Assembly (NCBI GenBank): GCA_045590715.1
Contig: JAZNRO010000065.1
Coordinates: 1 to 11,054 of the forward strand
Direction of reading: 5' to 3'
DNA length: 11,054 nucleotides
Source: RGIG5579 sp045590715
Lineage (GTDB): Bacteria; Bacillota; Clostridia; Oscillospirales; SIG627
The position numbers were made by a program, and so were the translations under genes. Below are positions 1-7,247 of the stretch, piece by piece (the stretch's first letter is position 1; each line of letters starts with the position of its first letter). Under the pieces are notes generated by a model that did no database searches, was not told where the DNA came from, and was given only the letters and a program-made list of their open reading frames with translations.

Positions 1-152
1 TAAGCCCCGGAGAAACACTATTTTAGATCTTAAACCGTACAAAACAACAAACAAAAGTTAATCGCAAATTAATTTTCAAAGATTAAATCAGTAATAATAA
101 TTAAACTTTTCTATAAATCGGACTTTTTTATGGGTAAAAAAGAATCCTAATA
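1..152. other. AT-rich non-coding stretch
   Basis: This stretch is much richer in A and T than the coding regions and shows no open frame with a ribosome binding site on either strand. It includes a weak T/A hairpin with arms 123-130 and 135-142 (CTTTTTTA, loop TGGG, TAAAAAAG), which could extend by GGA/TCC at 120-122 and 145-147 around a small bulge. A minus-strand promoter-like pair (TTGTTT, 16 bp, TAAAAT) can be picked out near the left edge, but in DNA this AT-rich such matches are expected by chance, so it is not called as a feature. Part of the stretch may be the 3' untranslated region of a gene lying left of the window. Confidence 0.6.
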
Positions 153-196
153 AAAAATAGCAGATAGATTTTTTCTATCTGCTATTTTTGTTTTTT
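153..196. terminator. Bidirectional intrinsic terminator downstream of addA
   Basis: Arms 153-168 (AAAAATAGCAGATAGA) and 174-189 (TCTATCTGCTATTTTT) are a perfect 16-bp inverted repeat around a five-T loop. Read on the plus strand the stem ends in TTTTT and is followed by GTTTTTT; read on the minus strand it ends in TTTTTTATT. Both are canonical hairpin plus U-tract arrangements. On the minus strand it lies about 55 nt past the addA stop and is the best candidate for the end of the addBA transcript. On the plus strand it would stop transcription arriving from a gene left of the window. Confidence 0.85.
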
Positions 197-214
197 AAGT
201 TTAAGTTTTCTTTG

Positions 215-243
215 CCCACTTTCTTTTTCCAAAAGAAAGTGGG
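215..243. terminator. Perfect 13-bp hairpin abutting the addA stop codon
   Basis: Arms 215-227 (CCCACTTTCTTTT) and 231-243 (AAAAGAAAGTGGG) pair perfectly around a TCC loop. The addA stop codon occupies 244-246, so the hairpin begins at the very next base of the addBA mRNA. In the addBA direction it is followed by CAAAGAAAAC, which is not a U-tract, so it is a poor terminator there and may instead act as a 3' stabilising structure. In the plus direction it is followed by TTATTTT, so it could be a second terminator against transcription from the left. The pairing is certain; the function is inferred. Confidence 0.6.
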
Positions 244-3200
244 TTATTTTACGAGGATTTCTTTTCCGAGGGAGAAAGAATAAAGGTAGATATCCCGTAC
301 GGCTTTGCCCGTAAGCTTTTCAAGGGCCTTGCCGTAAAGGAGAAGCTGATCCCGGTGTCTTTCTACCAGAACACCCTCTTCCTTTACCCGATCCGTCTTA
401 AAATCCAGAACGGAAAGGGTGCCGTCTTCATTCTCAAACCAGGCGTCGATAACACCCTGCACCAAAACCTGACCCTCTTTTTGCAGAATATCATCCGCCG
501 GGAGCAAAACGGAAAAACGCTTTTCCCGGAAGAGAGCGGGAGAAGAGATCATCTTCTCATAAAGGGGCGAAGTAAAAAAGCGGGCGATCTTCTCTTTTTC
601 CACAAGAGAAAGATCCTCTTCGGTAAGAAAGCCCTTTTCTAAAAGACGGGCATACTCTTTTTCCGGCTGGGTCTTAAGATTTTCAAAGTCCGCAAACTGC
701 ATCACCTGGTGAGTAGCCGTACCGATAAGAGCCGCGCCGGAATGCAAAACGCCTTTTTCAAAGTCCAGAAGTTTATGGGGAATCAGATCCCCTTCTTCCT
801 CTCTGCCGTAGCGCAAAAGCTCTGATACGGAAAGCTTTTTCGGAAGGGTCTGAAGCGCCTCTTCTTCATAAGTAAAGGAAAGATTTTCAAAAATGGCAGA
901 AAGATCCATTTTGTTTTCTTCCGCTGTTTTTTCCCTGGCCAAAGGCTTTACGTCAAAGGGGGTCACCATAGCCACTTCCAGATCCTTTTCCCCGAAACTT
1001 CCCCCTTCACACAAAACGCGGCGAAGGGCCTCGCTTTCCCGCAGGGAAGATAAAAGAAGGGAAAGAGGGGATTTGGCGCTCTGTACCAAAAGGCGGGTAA
1101 GAGCGGGGGACAAGGGCTGAGGACAGGCAAGGAGAAGCTCTCTTTTTACAGTCTTATAGCTTCTGGGATTTGCAGTCATAATAAGTTTTTCCTTGGCACG
1201 GGTAAGGGCAACGTAAAGCACCCGCTTTTCTTCCTCGATCATCTCCCGGTGCAAACCGATCTTTGCGCCTTTGCGCAGGAAGTGATTGAGCCTTGCTCTG
1301 CCGGAAAGGGCGGGGGTATGGAATACACATCCCAGATCGGAAGAAAAGATCAGTTTTCCCTGCTCGTCCCTAAGGTCAAAGGGCTGACCCAGGAAAGAAA
1401 CGAATACCACGGGAAATTCCAGGCCCTTGGACTTATGAATGGTCATAAGATGAACGCCTGCAATCTCCTCGTCCCCGCCGCCGTTTTCCTCGGCGGCACG
1501 GGTCAGATATTCCGTAAAGGAAGAAAGGCTATCCTCTCCCATACTTTCAAAAAGCGAAGCGGAAGACAAGAAAAAGTCTTTTACCGCCGTATCTCCCCCG
1601 GAGAAAAGAGCGGAAATGGAAAGAGTGCGGTAAAGATGGAAAATAAGAGCGGTGAAAGAAAGGTTTTTACTTTCTTCCCGCAGGTCTTTTAAAACCTTTA
1701 AGGCGTACCTGCTTTTTTCGTCGCCTTTTTCCGCAAAAAGCTTCAAAGCCCAATAGAAATTACCTTCCCCTTTTCCTTTGCGGATCATATAAAGATCATC
1801 GGAAGTAAAGGAAAATACCGGGGACAAAAGCGTAGCAAGAAGGGGTACGTCTGCCGTGGGATTATCAAGAGCGGATAAGAGAGAGTGAACGAAAAGATAT
1901 TCCGGATTTTCTCCCATCTGCCCTTCCCGGGCACTGCTACAAGGGATATTGAGAAGAGATAAGGACTTTTCCACCAGGGAAATTTGCCGATGGGTACGGC
2001 AGATCACCGCAATGTCACCAGGCTCGTAAGAAGAAAGCATTTCTCTGATAGAGGAGGCAATATATTTTGCCTCAATATTTTCTTCTTCCAGAAGCTTCTG
2101 GGCTTCGGACAGCGCTTTTTCTTCCTCTTCCGGCTTTTGAAGAAGGCAAAGGCTGACCCTGAGCTCCGCTTTTTCCTCTGCCGGGCCGTAGCGAAGCTGA
2201 TCCTCTTTTTTGTAAAGGGAATCGGGGGCGTTTTCATCCATCATCACCGTGAAAATACGGTTGACGGTGGAGATAATAGGCCGGGAAGAACGGAAGTTAT
2301 GAGAGAGGAAAATACTCTGCATCTCTCCCTTTTCCGATGGGTACTGGGGCAGGTGATTTTTATAATCGGAGAAAATGGAAGGCTCTGCCCCGCGGAATCG
2401 GTAAATGCTCTGCTTGGGGTCGCCTACGATAAAGAGATTATCGGGACGGGTAATGTGGCGGAAGATCAGATCCTGGATACTGTTGGAATCCTGGTATTCG
2501 TCTACGAATACCGCGTCAAACTCTTCCGTGATCCGCTGTCCTTCCGGGGTCTTCGCCCATTTTTCTCCCTTTTGCTCTGCCACAAGCTTTAGGGTGAGAT
2601 TTTCAAGGTCGCTGTAATCAAGGAGCCCCTTTTCCCTTTTGGCCTTATCAAAACGGTCAAGGCAAAGGGAGGCAAGGGCGAGAAATTCTTCCGTAAGAGA
2701 AAGGGCGGGGCGCACTTCCTCCACCAGTTCCTTCCCGGTCTTTTTCAAGTGATCCCGGGAAAATTTCAAAGCCTCTTTTTTCAGGGCGTTATGAATTTCG
2801 GAAACCTCTTCCTTTAATTCCTTCTCCTCGGGAGGGCATTTCATAATGCGGGGAAGAGAGGTGGAAAAGCCTTCTTCCAAAAGAAGGGATGCGGAAAACA
2901 GATCGCCTGTAATTAAAACGGAAAGGATCTTGTCCATGAGGGCGCATCTTTCTTCCAGGAAAGGGCCGTACTTTTCTCCCACGATCTGGCTTGTGGAAAG
3001 AGCGGATAAAAGGGCAGAAAAACTTTCCTTCATCCGGGAAAAAAGCTCTTTTCCTTCTTCCAGCACCGGCTTTCCGAAGCGGGTCCGGGCAAGGGAGATC
3101 CTGCCCTCTTCCAGGGCAAGAAGCTCTTCCTGTAAAATCTCCCTGCGGCGGGAAAGGAAAGCAATACCTCCGGGCAGACAGGACGCCTTTTCAAAAAGGG

Positions 3201-3735
3201 TAAAAAGCGTATCGTAAAGAGGAGAAAGGGAGCGGGCCGTACCGAAGAGCCGGCAGATCTCCTTTCTCTTTTCCAAAAGCGCTTTATCCTCTACGGATAA
3301 AAATTCCTCTACCCCTTCCATAATGGCCTTTTCCTTCATTTGCTTGATCCGGCAAGGGTCAGCAATGTGAAGGGTGGCGGGAAGGGAAAGTTCCTTGTGA
3401 TAGGAACGGATGAGAGAATAACAGAAGGAATGAATGGTAGAAATTTGTGCCCGGGAAAGGGCCATAAGCTGACGGGAAAGGTTTTTATCTCCCGGATTTT
3501 CGGCTACCAGATCCGAAAGGGCGATATAAAGCTTATCGGAAAGGCTTTTTGCGGCGGCCTTGGTAAAGGTCACCACCACCAGGCGGTCCGCTTCTACCTT
3601 ACCTTCCGATAAGAGGGTGAGAATTCTTTGGGTGAGAACGCTGGTCTTTCCACTGCCGGCGGCGGCAGAAACGGCAAGACTTTTTCCACGGGAGAAAATG
3701 GCGTTTTCCTGGCTTTTGGTCCATTTTACACTCAT
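244..3735 (-). CDS. addA: ATP-dependent helicase/nuclease subunit A (AddA)
   Basis: This is the motor and nuclease subunit of the AddAB helicase-nuclease, which resects double-strand breaks for RecA loading. The 1163-residue product is close to the family length. Superfamily 1 helicase motifs appear in order: Walker A AAAGSGKT (24-31), motif Ia VVVTFTKAAA (53-62), ISTIHSFC (98-105), Walker B VDEYQDSN (411-418), VGDPKQSIYRFRG (437-449), LSHNFRSS (477-484), TIHKSKGLEFP (765-775) and VLYVALTRAKEKL (839-851). A RecB-family nuclease domain closes the protein: H1009, D1097 in GVIDAWF, D1111 and K1113 in DFKTD, then Q1130 and Y1134. I chose the ATG at 3735 because a strong GGGGAGGTGG site precedes it and it overlaps the addB stop as ATGA; an in-frame ATG 26 codons upstream lies inside addB and would add an unrelated leader. 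The gene appears intact and is translationally coupled to addB. Confidence 0.97.
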   Translation of the reverse strand: MSVKWTKSQENAIFSRGKSLAVSAAAGSGKTSVLTQRILTLLSEGKVEADRLVVVTFTKAAAKSLSDKLYIALSDLVAENPGDKNLSRQLMALSRAQISTIHSFCYSLIRSYHKELSLPATLHIADPCRIKQMKEKAIMEGVEEFLSVEDKALLEKRKEICRLFGTARSLSPLYDTLFTLFEKASCLPGGIAFLSRRREILQEELLALEEGRISLARTRFGKPVLEEGKELFSRMKESFSALLSALSTSQIVGEKYGPFLEERCALMDKILSVLITGDLFSASLLLEEGFSTSLPRIMKCPPEEKELKEEVSEIHNALKKEALKFSRDHLKKTGKELVEEVRPALSLTEEFLALASLCLDRFDKAKREKGLLDYSDLENLTLKLVAEQKGEKWAKTPEGQRITEEFDAVFVDEYQDSNSIQDLIFRHITRPDNLFIVGDPKQSIYRFRGAEPSIFSDYKNHLPQYPSEKGEMQSIFLSHNFRSSRPIISTVNRIFTVMMDENAPDSLYKKEDQLRYGPAEEKAELRVSLCLLQKPEEEEKALSEAQKLLEEENIEAKYIASSIREMLSSYEPGDIAVICRTHRQISLVEKSLSLLNIPCSSAREGQMGENPEYLFVHSLLSALDNPTADVPLLATLLSPVFSFTSDDLYMIRKGKGEGNFYWALKLFAEKGDEKSRYALKVLKDLREESKNLSFTALIFHLYRTLSISALFSGGDTAVKDFFLSSASLFESMGEDSLSSFTEYLTRAAEENGGGDEEIAGVHLMTIHKSKGLEFPVVFVSFLGQPFDLRDEQGKLIFSSDLGCVFHTPALSGRARLNHFLRKGAKIGLHREMIEEEKRVLYVALTRAKEKLIMTANPRSYKTVKRELLLACPQPLSPALTRLLVQSAKSPLSLLLSSLRESEALRRVLCEGGSFGEKDLEVAMVTPFDVKPLAREKTAEENKMDLSAIFENLSFTYEEEALQTLPKKLSVSELLRYGREEEGDLIPHKLLDFEKGVLHSGAALIGTATHQVMQFADFENLKTQPEKEYARLLEKGFLTEEDLSLVEKEKIARFFTSPLYEKMISSPALFREKRFSVLLPADDILQKEGQVLVQGVIDAWFENEDGTLSVLDFKTDRVKEEGVLVERHRDQLLLYGKALEKLTGKAVRDIYLYSFSLGKEILVK

Positions 3736-6700
3736 TCTTCCACCTCCCCGAATATCTCTTCTTTGGAAAGCCGGCTCTGATAGGGTCTTCTGTCCCCTTC
3801 CGAGCGGCGGCAAATAGGCAGATATTCACAGAATTTGCAGGGGTCGATCTTCCGTCCTTTGGACGTTAAGGGAGAAGCCCCTACTTTTCCTTCTTTTAAA
3901 TTCTCTGCCAGAATTTTTAAATCTTTTTCTACTTTTTTCTTCAATCTTCCCAGGTTTTCCAGGGATACAAGGCTAGAGGTACCCGTAGGACGGTCCTTGC
4001 CCCAGGCCACGGGAATAAATTTGCCAAGGCCCTCTTTATCCTGAGCGGCAAGCAGTTCCGGATCGTCCACCAAAAGGCCCTCTCGGGACAAACTTTCGTA
4101 AGGGGAAGCGGCCAAAAGCTTTAGATCCTCTTCGTTTTCACAAACGCCGGGGGTGGCAAGTCCGTTTAAGTAAATGACGCCGGCGGGAAGGGGTTTTACC
4201 TTCTCTCCCCCTTGTTCATAGCCCTGGTTCCACAGAGCGAAAAGATATAGAAGCATCTGCAGGGAAAGGCCGTTGCCAACGTCCGTTAAATTAAAATCGT
4301 GGCCGCCGGTCTTATAGTCTACTACCCGCACGTATTGTTTTCCGTCCTCTGCGGTGTACTGATCGACACGGTCAATATAGCCGTAAAGACAGAGGCTTGT
4401 GCCGTCCTGCAAGGGAATATGATATACGCCGTCCAGATCGGAAAGGCTCTTTTCAAAGAAAAGGGGCCGAAATCCCGACTGGGAAAATTCTTCTTTTAAA
4501 TTTTCCAATATCAAAAGACAGCTTTCCTTCAGCCGTTCCACAAGATAGATAAGACTGCCGGAAATCTCCGTAATGCCGATCTCAACAAGGGCCTGAAAAG
4601 TGGCTTTTTCATTTTCCAAAACAAGCTCTTCTCTCGAAAGGGCGATAAAATCTTTTTTCTCTCCCGATACGTTTTGAAGCACCAGTTCCAGAACTCTATG
4701 AACAAAGCTGCCGGCGATCCCGGCGCCAACAGTGGCTTTTTCTCTGGTTTCCGCCTTTAATAAATAGCGGGCAAAATAGGAGAAGGGACAAAGGGTATAT
4801 TTTTCCAGGCGGGAATATACCATTCCCATATCTTTTCCTTCGTAAGGCTTTTCCTTCTGCAAAAGATCTCTTCCTTCTCTTGTGGCCATTCCACATGATG
4901 CGGAAAGGACTCTCTCCTTCCACTGGGGCAGGGCGAGAAAATATTCGGACAGGGCTTCTTCCTCTTCGGACTCCGTTCCCAAAAGGGAAAGATAGCGGGA
5001 GAAGGCTTCTTCCGGGGTTTGGGGAACGTGCCCGGCCAGATCAAAGGCGGTAACGGAAAGCTGGGGGAAAAGGGTCAAAACGTGCTTTCCGATGACGGAC
5101 AAAGCGCCGCTCTCCATCTCACCCTCTCCGGTAGAAAAGGAAAGATACAGTTCTTTTTCCGCAAAGGATGCGGCCAAATGAAAATAGAAATACTCCTCTA
5201 AAAGGTCTTCCGAGGAGCCGGGCAAAGGATAGCCAAGGCTTCTCAGTTCTTCCCGCTCGCCTTTTTGGAAAAGACCGCCCTTAGGCGCAGGCGCAGGGAA
5301 AACACCGGCAGAAAGGCCGGTAACGAACACGTATTTTGTGTTTTCTGGACGGGAAAAATCCACTCTGCCGATCTGTACTCGATCCTGCCCGGGGGGAAGT
5401 TTTCCCGGCAGGGGATCGGAAAGAGAAAGGGTCAGAAGCTCCAAAAAGCGGGGGCCGTCACACTCTTCTTCCCCTAATGTCCTACCAAGGGCGGACAGGG
5501 CGGAAAGAAGGCTGTTCCAAGTGCGCAGAAGTTCTCCTGCCTTTTCAAAATCCTTTTCTTCTCTGGCTTTTTCTACGGCCGAAAGCAGTTCCTTTTCCGT
5601 ACCCAGGCGGGTAAGGTGGGAAATAACGGCGCCGATCTTTTCTAAAACGTTTCCGCCGGCCAGGGCAAAGGAAAGGCTGTTTAAAGGGGCAAAGATCCGC
5701 TCTTTTGCCCGGTTTACAAGCTTTAATTCTTCCCGGGAGCGGTCACTGGGCTCAAAATATCCTTCCGGATGGAAGACAAAGTCCCCTTCCTGCAAAATTT
5801 TTCTCCTTGAGAGGGACCAGGTAGAAACGTAGGTCTCCAGAGCAAATCGCTCTTCCTCCGGCGCCGAGAAAACGCCGTTTTTAATATAGGTGCGCACCTC
5901 TCCCTCTTCCCCAAGGCCCAGGGCAAGACGGACGGAAAGCAGTACCGTACGGGAAAGCTGGGTGGCGGAAAGAGGCTTTTTCTCCTCGCAGAAATGGGGG
6001 ATGCCCTTTTCCTGGAAGATCAGGGACAGCATCTCTTCTCCCGCACCGTCCCGGCTTAAAACGGCAATATCGGAAAATCTGGCGCCCCGTCTTACAAGAT
6101 CCAGGATCTTTTCTGCCACAAACAAAGCTTCTTCCCCGCTGTTTTTACAAGCGGTCAGGGAAAGATTTTCTATTTTTTTGTCGTAGGGCACAGCCTTTGT
6201 CATAAAATGAGTGCGAAGGTGACCCAGGGCGCTGTCGTCTTCCTTCTTTTCCAAGGTTATATCCCGCACCTCGATGCCCTTTTCTCTTGCCATAGCAAGA
6301 ATTCTGCGGGCGGCTTTCAGGGGCTTTTCAAACAGATCCAGATCTCCCTTTTTGGCGGCAAAGCTTACGGTCACGTCCTCTGCCTGGGAAAGGATCTTTT
6401 CTATAATTTTTTCCTGGATATAGGTAAAGTCCCAGAAGCCGTCGATAAAGACGGCGCTTTTTTCAAAAAAGGCGTATTCCGAAAGGGCCCGGTACAGATG
6501 CTCCCCTTCGTCGGAAGGGTCCCGGAAGACTCCTTCGGAAAGCTTGGCAAAGGATGAAGTTAAAAGAGCGGTCTGGCTTAAAAGTTCAGACAGGCGGGGA
6601 GAAGAAAATTCTCTTTCCGAAAGTTGGGAAAGCACCTTCGGGGTAAGACCCAAAAGCTTTAGAGATTCCATCTCCGATAAAAGGCCGGATACCGATTCCG

Positions 6701-7031
6701 GGTCTTCCTTTAATTTCAGAGCGGGAAGGGTATCCTTTATGCCGTGCACCAGATTTGCCAGTAAAAGCTTTTTTTCCGCAGTGGTGGGAATTCTGCCTTG
6801 GGGGAAGCCCACGGCGCGGAACACGATATTGGAAAGGCGGGAAAAGTTTGTCACTTCCGCATTTTGGGAAAGGGTTCCGCAGTCCTCTACGATCTGGTAT
6901 TCGTAAGTGGCGGCCTGCTGTTCGGGCACCAGAACAAAAACCCGCTTTCCCTGGAGAAGGGCGGCGCGGATCTGACTTCTGATATGGGCTCCTTTCCCGC
7001 TTCCTACGGGTCCGAAAATCCGATACAGCAT
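3732..7031 (-). CDS. addB: ATP-dependent helicase/nuclease subunit B (AddB)
   Basis: AddB is the partner of AddA. In the known family it has an inactivated helicase fold that takes part in Chi recognition, and a nuclease domain pinned by a 4Fe-4S cluster. The product is 1099 residues. An N-terminal Walker A-like GPVGSGKG sits at 7-14; its last residue is Gly rather than the usual Ser/Thr. The cluster ligands are all present: C748 in the CPFSYFARYLL segment and C1065, C1068 and C1074 in CKFCEYLPIC, with the C-x2-C-x5-C spacing of the family. Nuclease residues are H778, D887 (GYIDRVD), D905 and K907 (VVDYKTGG), Q925 and Y929. The ATG at 7031 is preceded by AAGGAAGG about 8 nt upstream. It is the first gene of the addBA operon, transcribed divergently from metG, and shows no frameshift or truncation. 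Confidence 0.96.
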   Translation of the reverse strand: MLYRIFGPVGSGKGAHIRSQIRAALLQGKRVFVLVPEQQAATYEYQIVEDCGTLSQNAEVTNFSRLSNIVFRAVGFPQGRIPTTAEKKLLLANLVHGIKDTLPALKLKEDPESVSGLLSEMESLKLLGLTPKVLSQLSEREFSSPRLSELLSQTALLTSSFAKLSEGVFRDPSDEGEHLYRALSEYAFFEKSAVFIDGFWDFTYIQEKIIEKILSQAEDVTVSFAAKKGDLDLFEKPLKAARRILAMAREKGIEVRDITLEKKEDDSALGHLRTHFMTKAVPYDKKIENLSLTACKNSGEEALFVAEKILDLVRRGARFSDIAVLSRDGAGEEMLSLIFQEKGIPHFCEEKKPLSATQLSRTVLLSVRLALGLGEEGEVRTYIKNGVFSAPEEERFALETYVSTWSLSRRKILQEGDFVFHPEGYFEPSDRSREELKLVNRAKERIFAPLNSLSFALAGGNVLEKIGAVISHLTRLGTEKELLSAVEKAREEKDFEKAGELLRTWNSLLSALSALGRTLGEEECDGPRFLELLTLSLSDPLPGKLPPGQDRVQIGRVDFSRPENTKYVFVTGLSAGVFPAPAPKGGLFQKGEREELRSLGYPLPGSSEDLLEEYFYFHLAASFAEKELYLSFSTGEGEMESGALSVIGKHVLTLFPQLSVTAFDLAGHVPQTPEEAFSRYLSLLGTESEEEEALSEYFLALPQWKERVLSASCGMATREGRDLLQKEKPYEGKDMGMVYSRLEKYTLCPFSYFARYLLKAETREKATVGAGIAGSFVHRVLELVLQNVSGEKKDFIALSREELVLENEKATFQALVEIGITEISGSLIYLVERLKESCLLILENLKEEFSQSGFRPLFFEKSLSDLDGVYHIPLQDGTSLCLYGYIDRVDQYTAEDGKQYVRVVDYKTGGHDFNLTDVGNGLSLQMLLYLFALWNQGYEQGGEKVKPLPAGVIYLNGLATPGVCENEEDLKLLAASPYESLSREGLLVDDPELLAAQDKEGLGKFIPVAWGKDRPTGTSSLVSLENLGRLKKKVEKDLKILAENLKEGKVGASPLTSKGRKIDPCKFCEYLPICRRSEGDRRPYQSRLSKEEIFGEVEE
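3736..3750 (-). promoter_or_regulatory. addA ribosome binding site inside the end of addB
   Basis: On the minus strand GGGGAGGTGG lies a few bases before the addA ATG and is read as part of the last codons of addB (the GEVEE end). With the ATGA start/stop overlap at 3732-3735 it decides the addA start and supports translational coupling or independent re-initiation that keeps the two subunits near equal amounts. Confidence 0.85.
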
Positions 7032-7063
7032 CCTTTTTTCCTTCCTTTCTTTTCACTTCTTTT

Positions 7064-7092
7064 ATCCTATCACAAACGCCCCTTTTTTGCAA
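7064..7092 (-). promoter_or_regulatory. Sigma-A-like promoter for addBA
   Basis: On the minus strand TTGCAA (7092-7087) and TAGGAT (7069-7064) are separated by exactly 17 bp. A TG one base before the -10 box (TGATAGGAT) makes it an extended -10 promoter. Transcription would begin near 7057 and give a short leader of roughly 25 nt before addB. No LexA-type dyad (GAAC-N4-GTTC) is visible near it. Confidence 0.7.
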
Positions 7093-7093
7093 C

Positions 7094-7112
7094 TTTTCCT
7101 TGAAAAGGAAAA
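7094..7112. repeat. 8-bp inverted repeat beside the addBA -35 box
   Basis: TTTTCCTT (7094-7101) and AAGGAAAA (7105-7112) form a perfect 8-bp inverted repeat around GAA, directly upstream of the addBA -35 hexamer. It lies outside both predicted transcripts, so a role as a protein-binding site is possible. The AT-rich setting makes a chance origin plausible. Confidence 0.4.
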
Positions 7113-7123
7113 AAGGACGCTTT

Positions 7124-7151
7124 TTTCGGGAAAAATTTGCTTTTCCCGAAA
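7124..7151. repeat. 11-bp perfect dyad between the divergent promoters
   Basis: TTTCGGGAAAA (7124-7134) and TTTTCCCGAAA (7141-7151) are perfect inverted copies around ATTTGC. The dyad ends 8 bp before the metG -35 box and lies about 31 bp upstream of the addBA -35 box, so neither predicted transcript contains it. There is no T-tract on either side, which argues against a terminator. It resembles an operator or activator site in form, but I recognise no known regulator motif. Confidence 0.55.
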
Positions 7152-7159
7152 GGTGGCAC

Positions 7160-7188
7160 TTGAAAATAGGAAAAAAATGGGGTATAAT
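7160..7188 (+). promoter_or_regulatory. Sigma-A-like promoter for metG-tatD
   Basis: TTGAAA (7160-7165) and a perfect TATAAT (7183-7188) are separated by 17 bp. Transcription would start near 7195, leaving a leader of about 53 nt. That is too short for a T-box or a SAM riboswitch, so tRNA- or SAM-sensing leader control of this gene is unlikely. The matches are near consensus. Confidence 0.88.
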
Positions 7189-7203
7189 CATTCTGAATGA
7201 ACG

Positions 7204-7227
7204 AAAAGGGGCTCATTTGCCCTTTTT
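7204..7227 (+). other. Hairpin in the 5' leader of metG
   Basis: AAAAGGGGC (7204-7212) pairs with GCCCTTTTT (7219-7227) around TCATTT, giving nine base pairs with one G-T wobble. It would form within about 10 nt of the predicted 5' end of the metG mRNA and stop about 7 nt before the ribosome binding site. A 5' stabilising hairpin or a weak attenuator are both possible; the T-run is part of the stem, so it is not a canonical terminator. Confidence 0.45.
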
Positions 7228-7247
7228 CAGAAAGAAAGAGGACCAAA

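Noticed and set aside
1984..2592. A 202-codon open frame on the plus strand inside addA
   Set aside because: It covers the antisense of addA helicase motifs, is rich in Phe/Arg/Gly as expected of a complement, and has no convincing ribosome binding site or family match.
3736..3813. An upstream in-frame ATG that would extend AddA by 26 residues
   Set aside because: The extension is encoded within addB, does not look like AddA, and would ignore the strong ribosome binding site and ATGA overlap at 3735.
244..7031. AGCGG pentamers (the Bacillus subtilis Chi sequence) within addBA
   Set aside because: Several copies exist, but a 5-mer is expected often by chance and the Chi of this organism is unknown, so no claim can be made.
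6586..7191. A 201-codon minus-strand frame overlapping the addB start and the intergenic region
   Set aside because: It is out of frame with addB, spans the addBA promoter, and its product is Arg/Lys/Pro-rich without a domain.
7197..7247. An upstream in-frame ATG that would extend MetG by 17 residues
   Set aside because: It lies about 2 nt from the predicted transcription start with no ribosome binding site, and the extra residues do not resemble the MetG N-terminus, whereas the ATG at 7248 has AAAGAGG and gives the family start.
7032..7247. A LexA/SOS box controlling addBA
   Set aside because: I looked for GAAC-N4-GTTC-type dyads and found none; the dyad at 7124-7151 has a different sequence.
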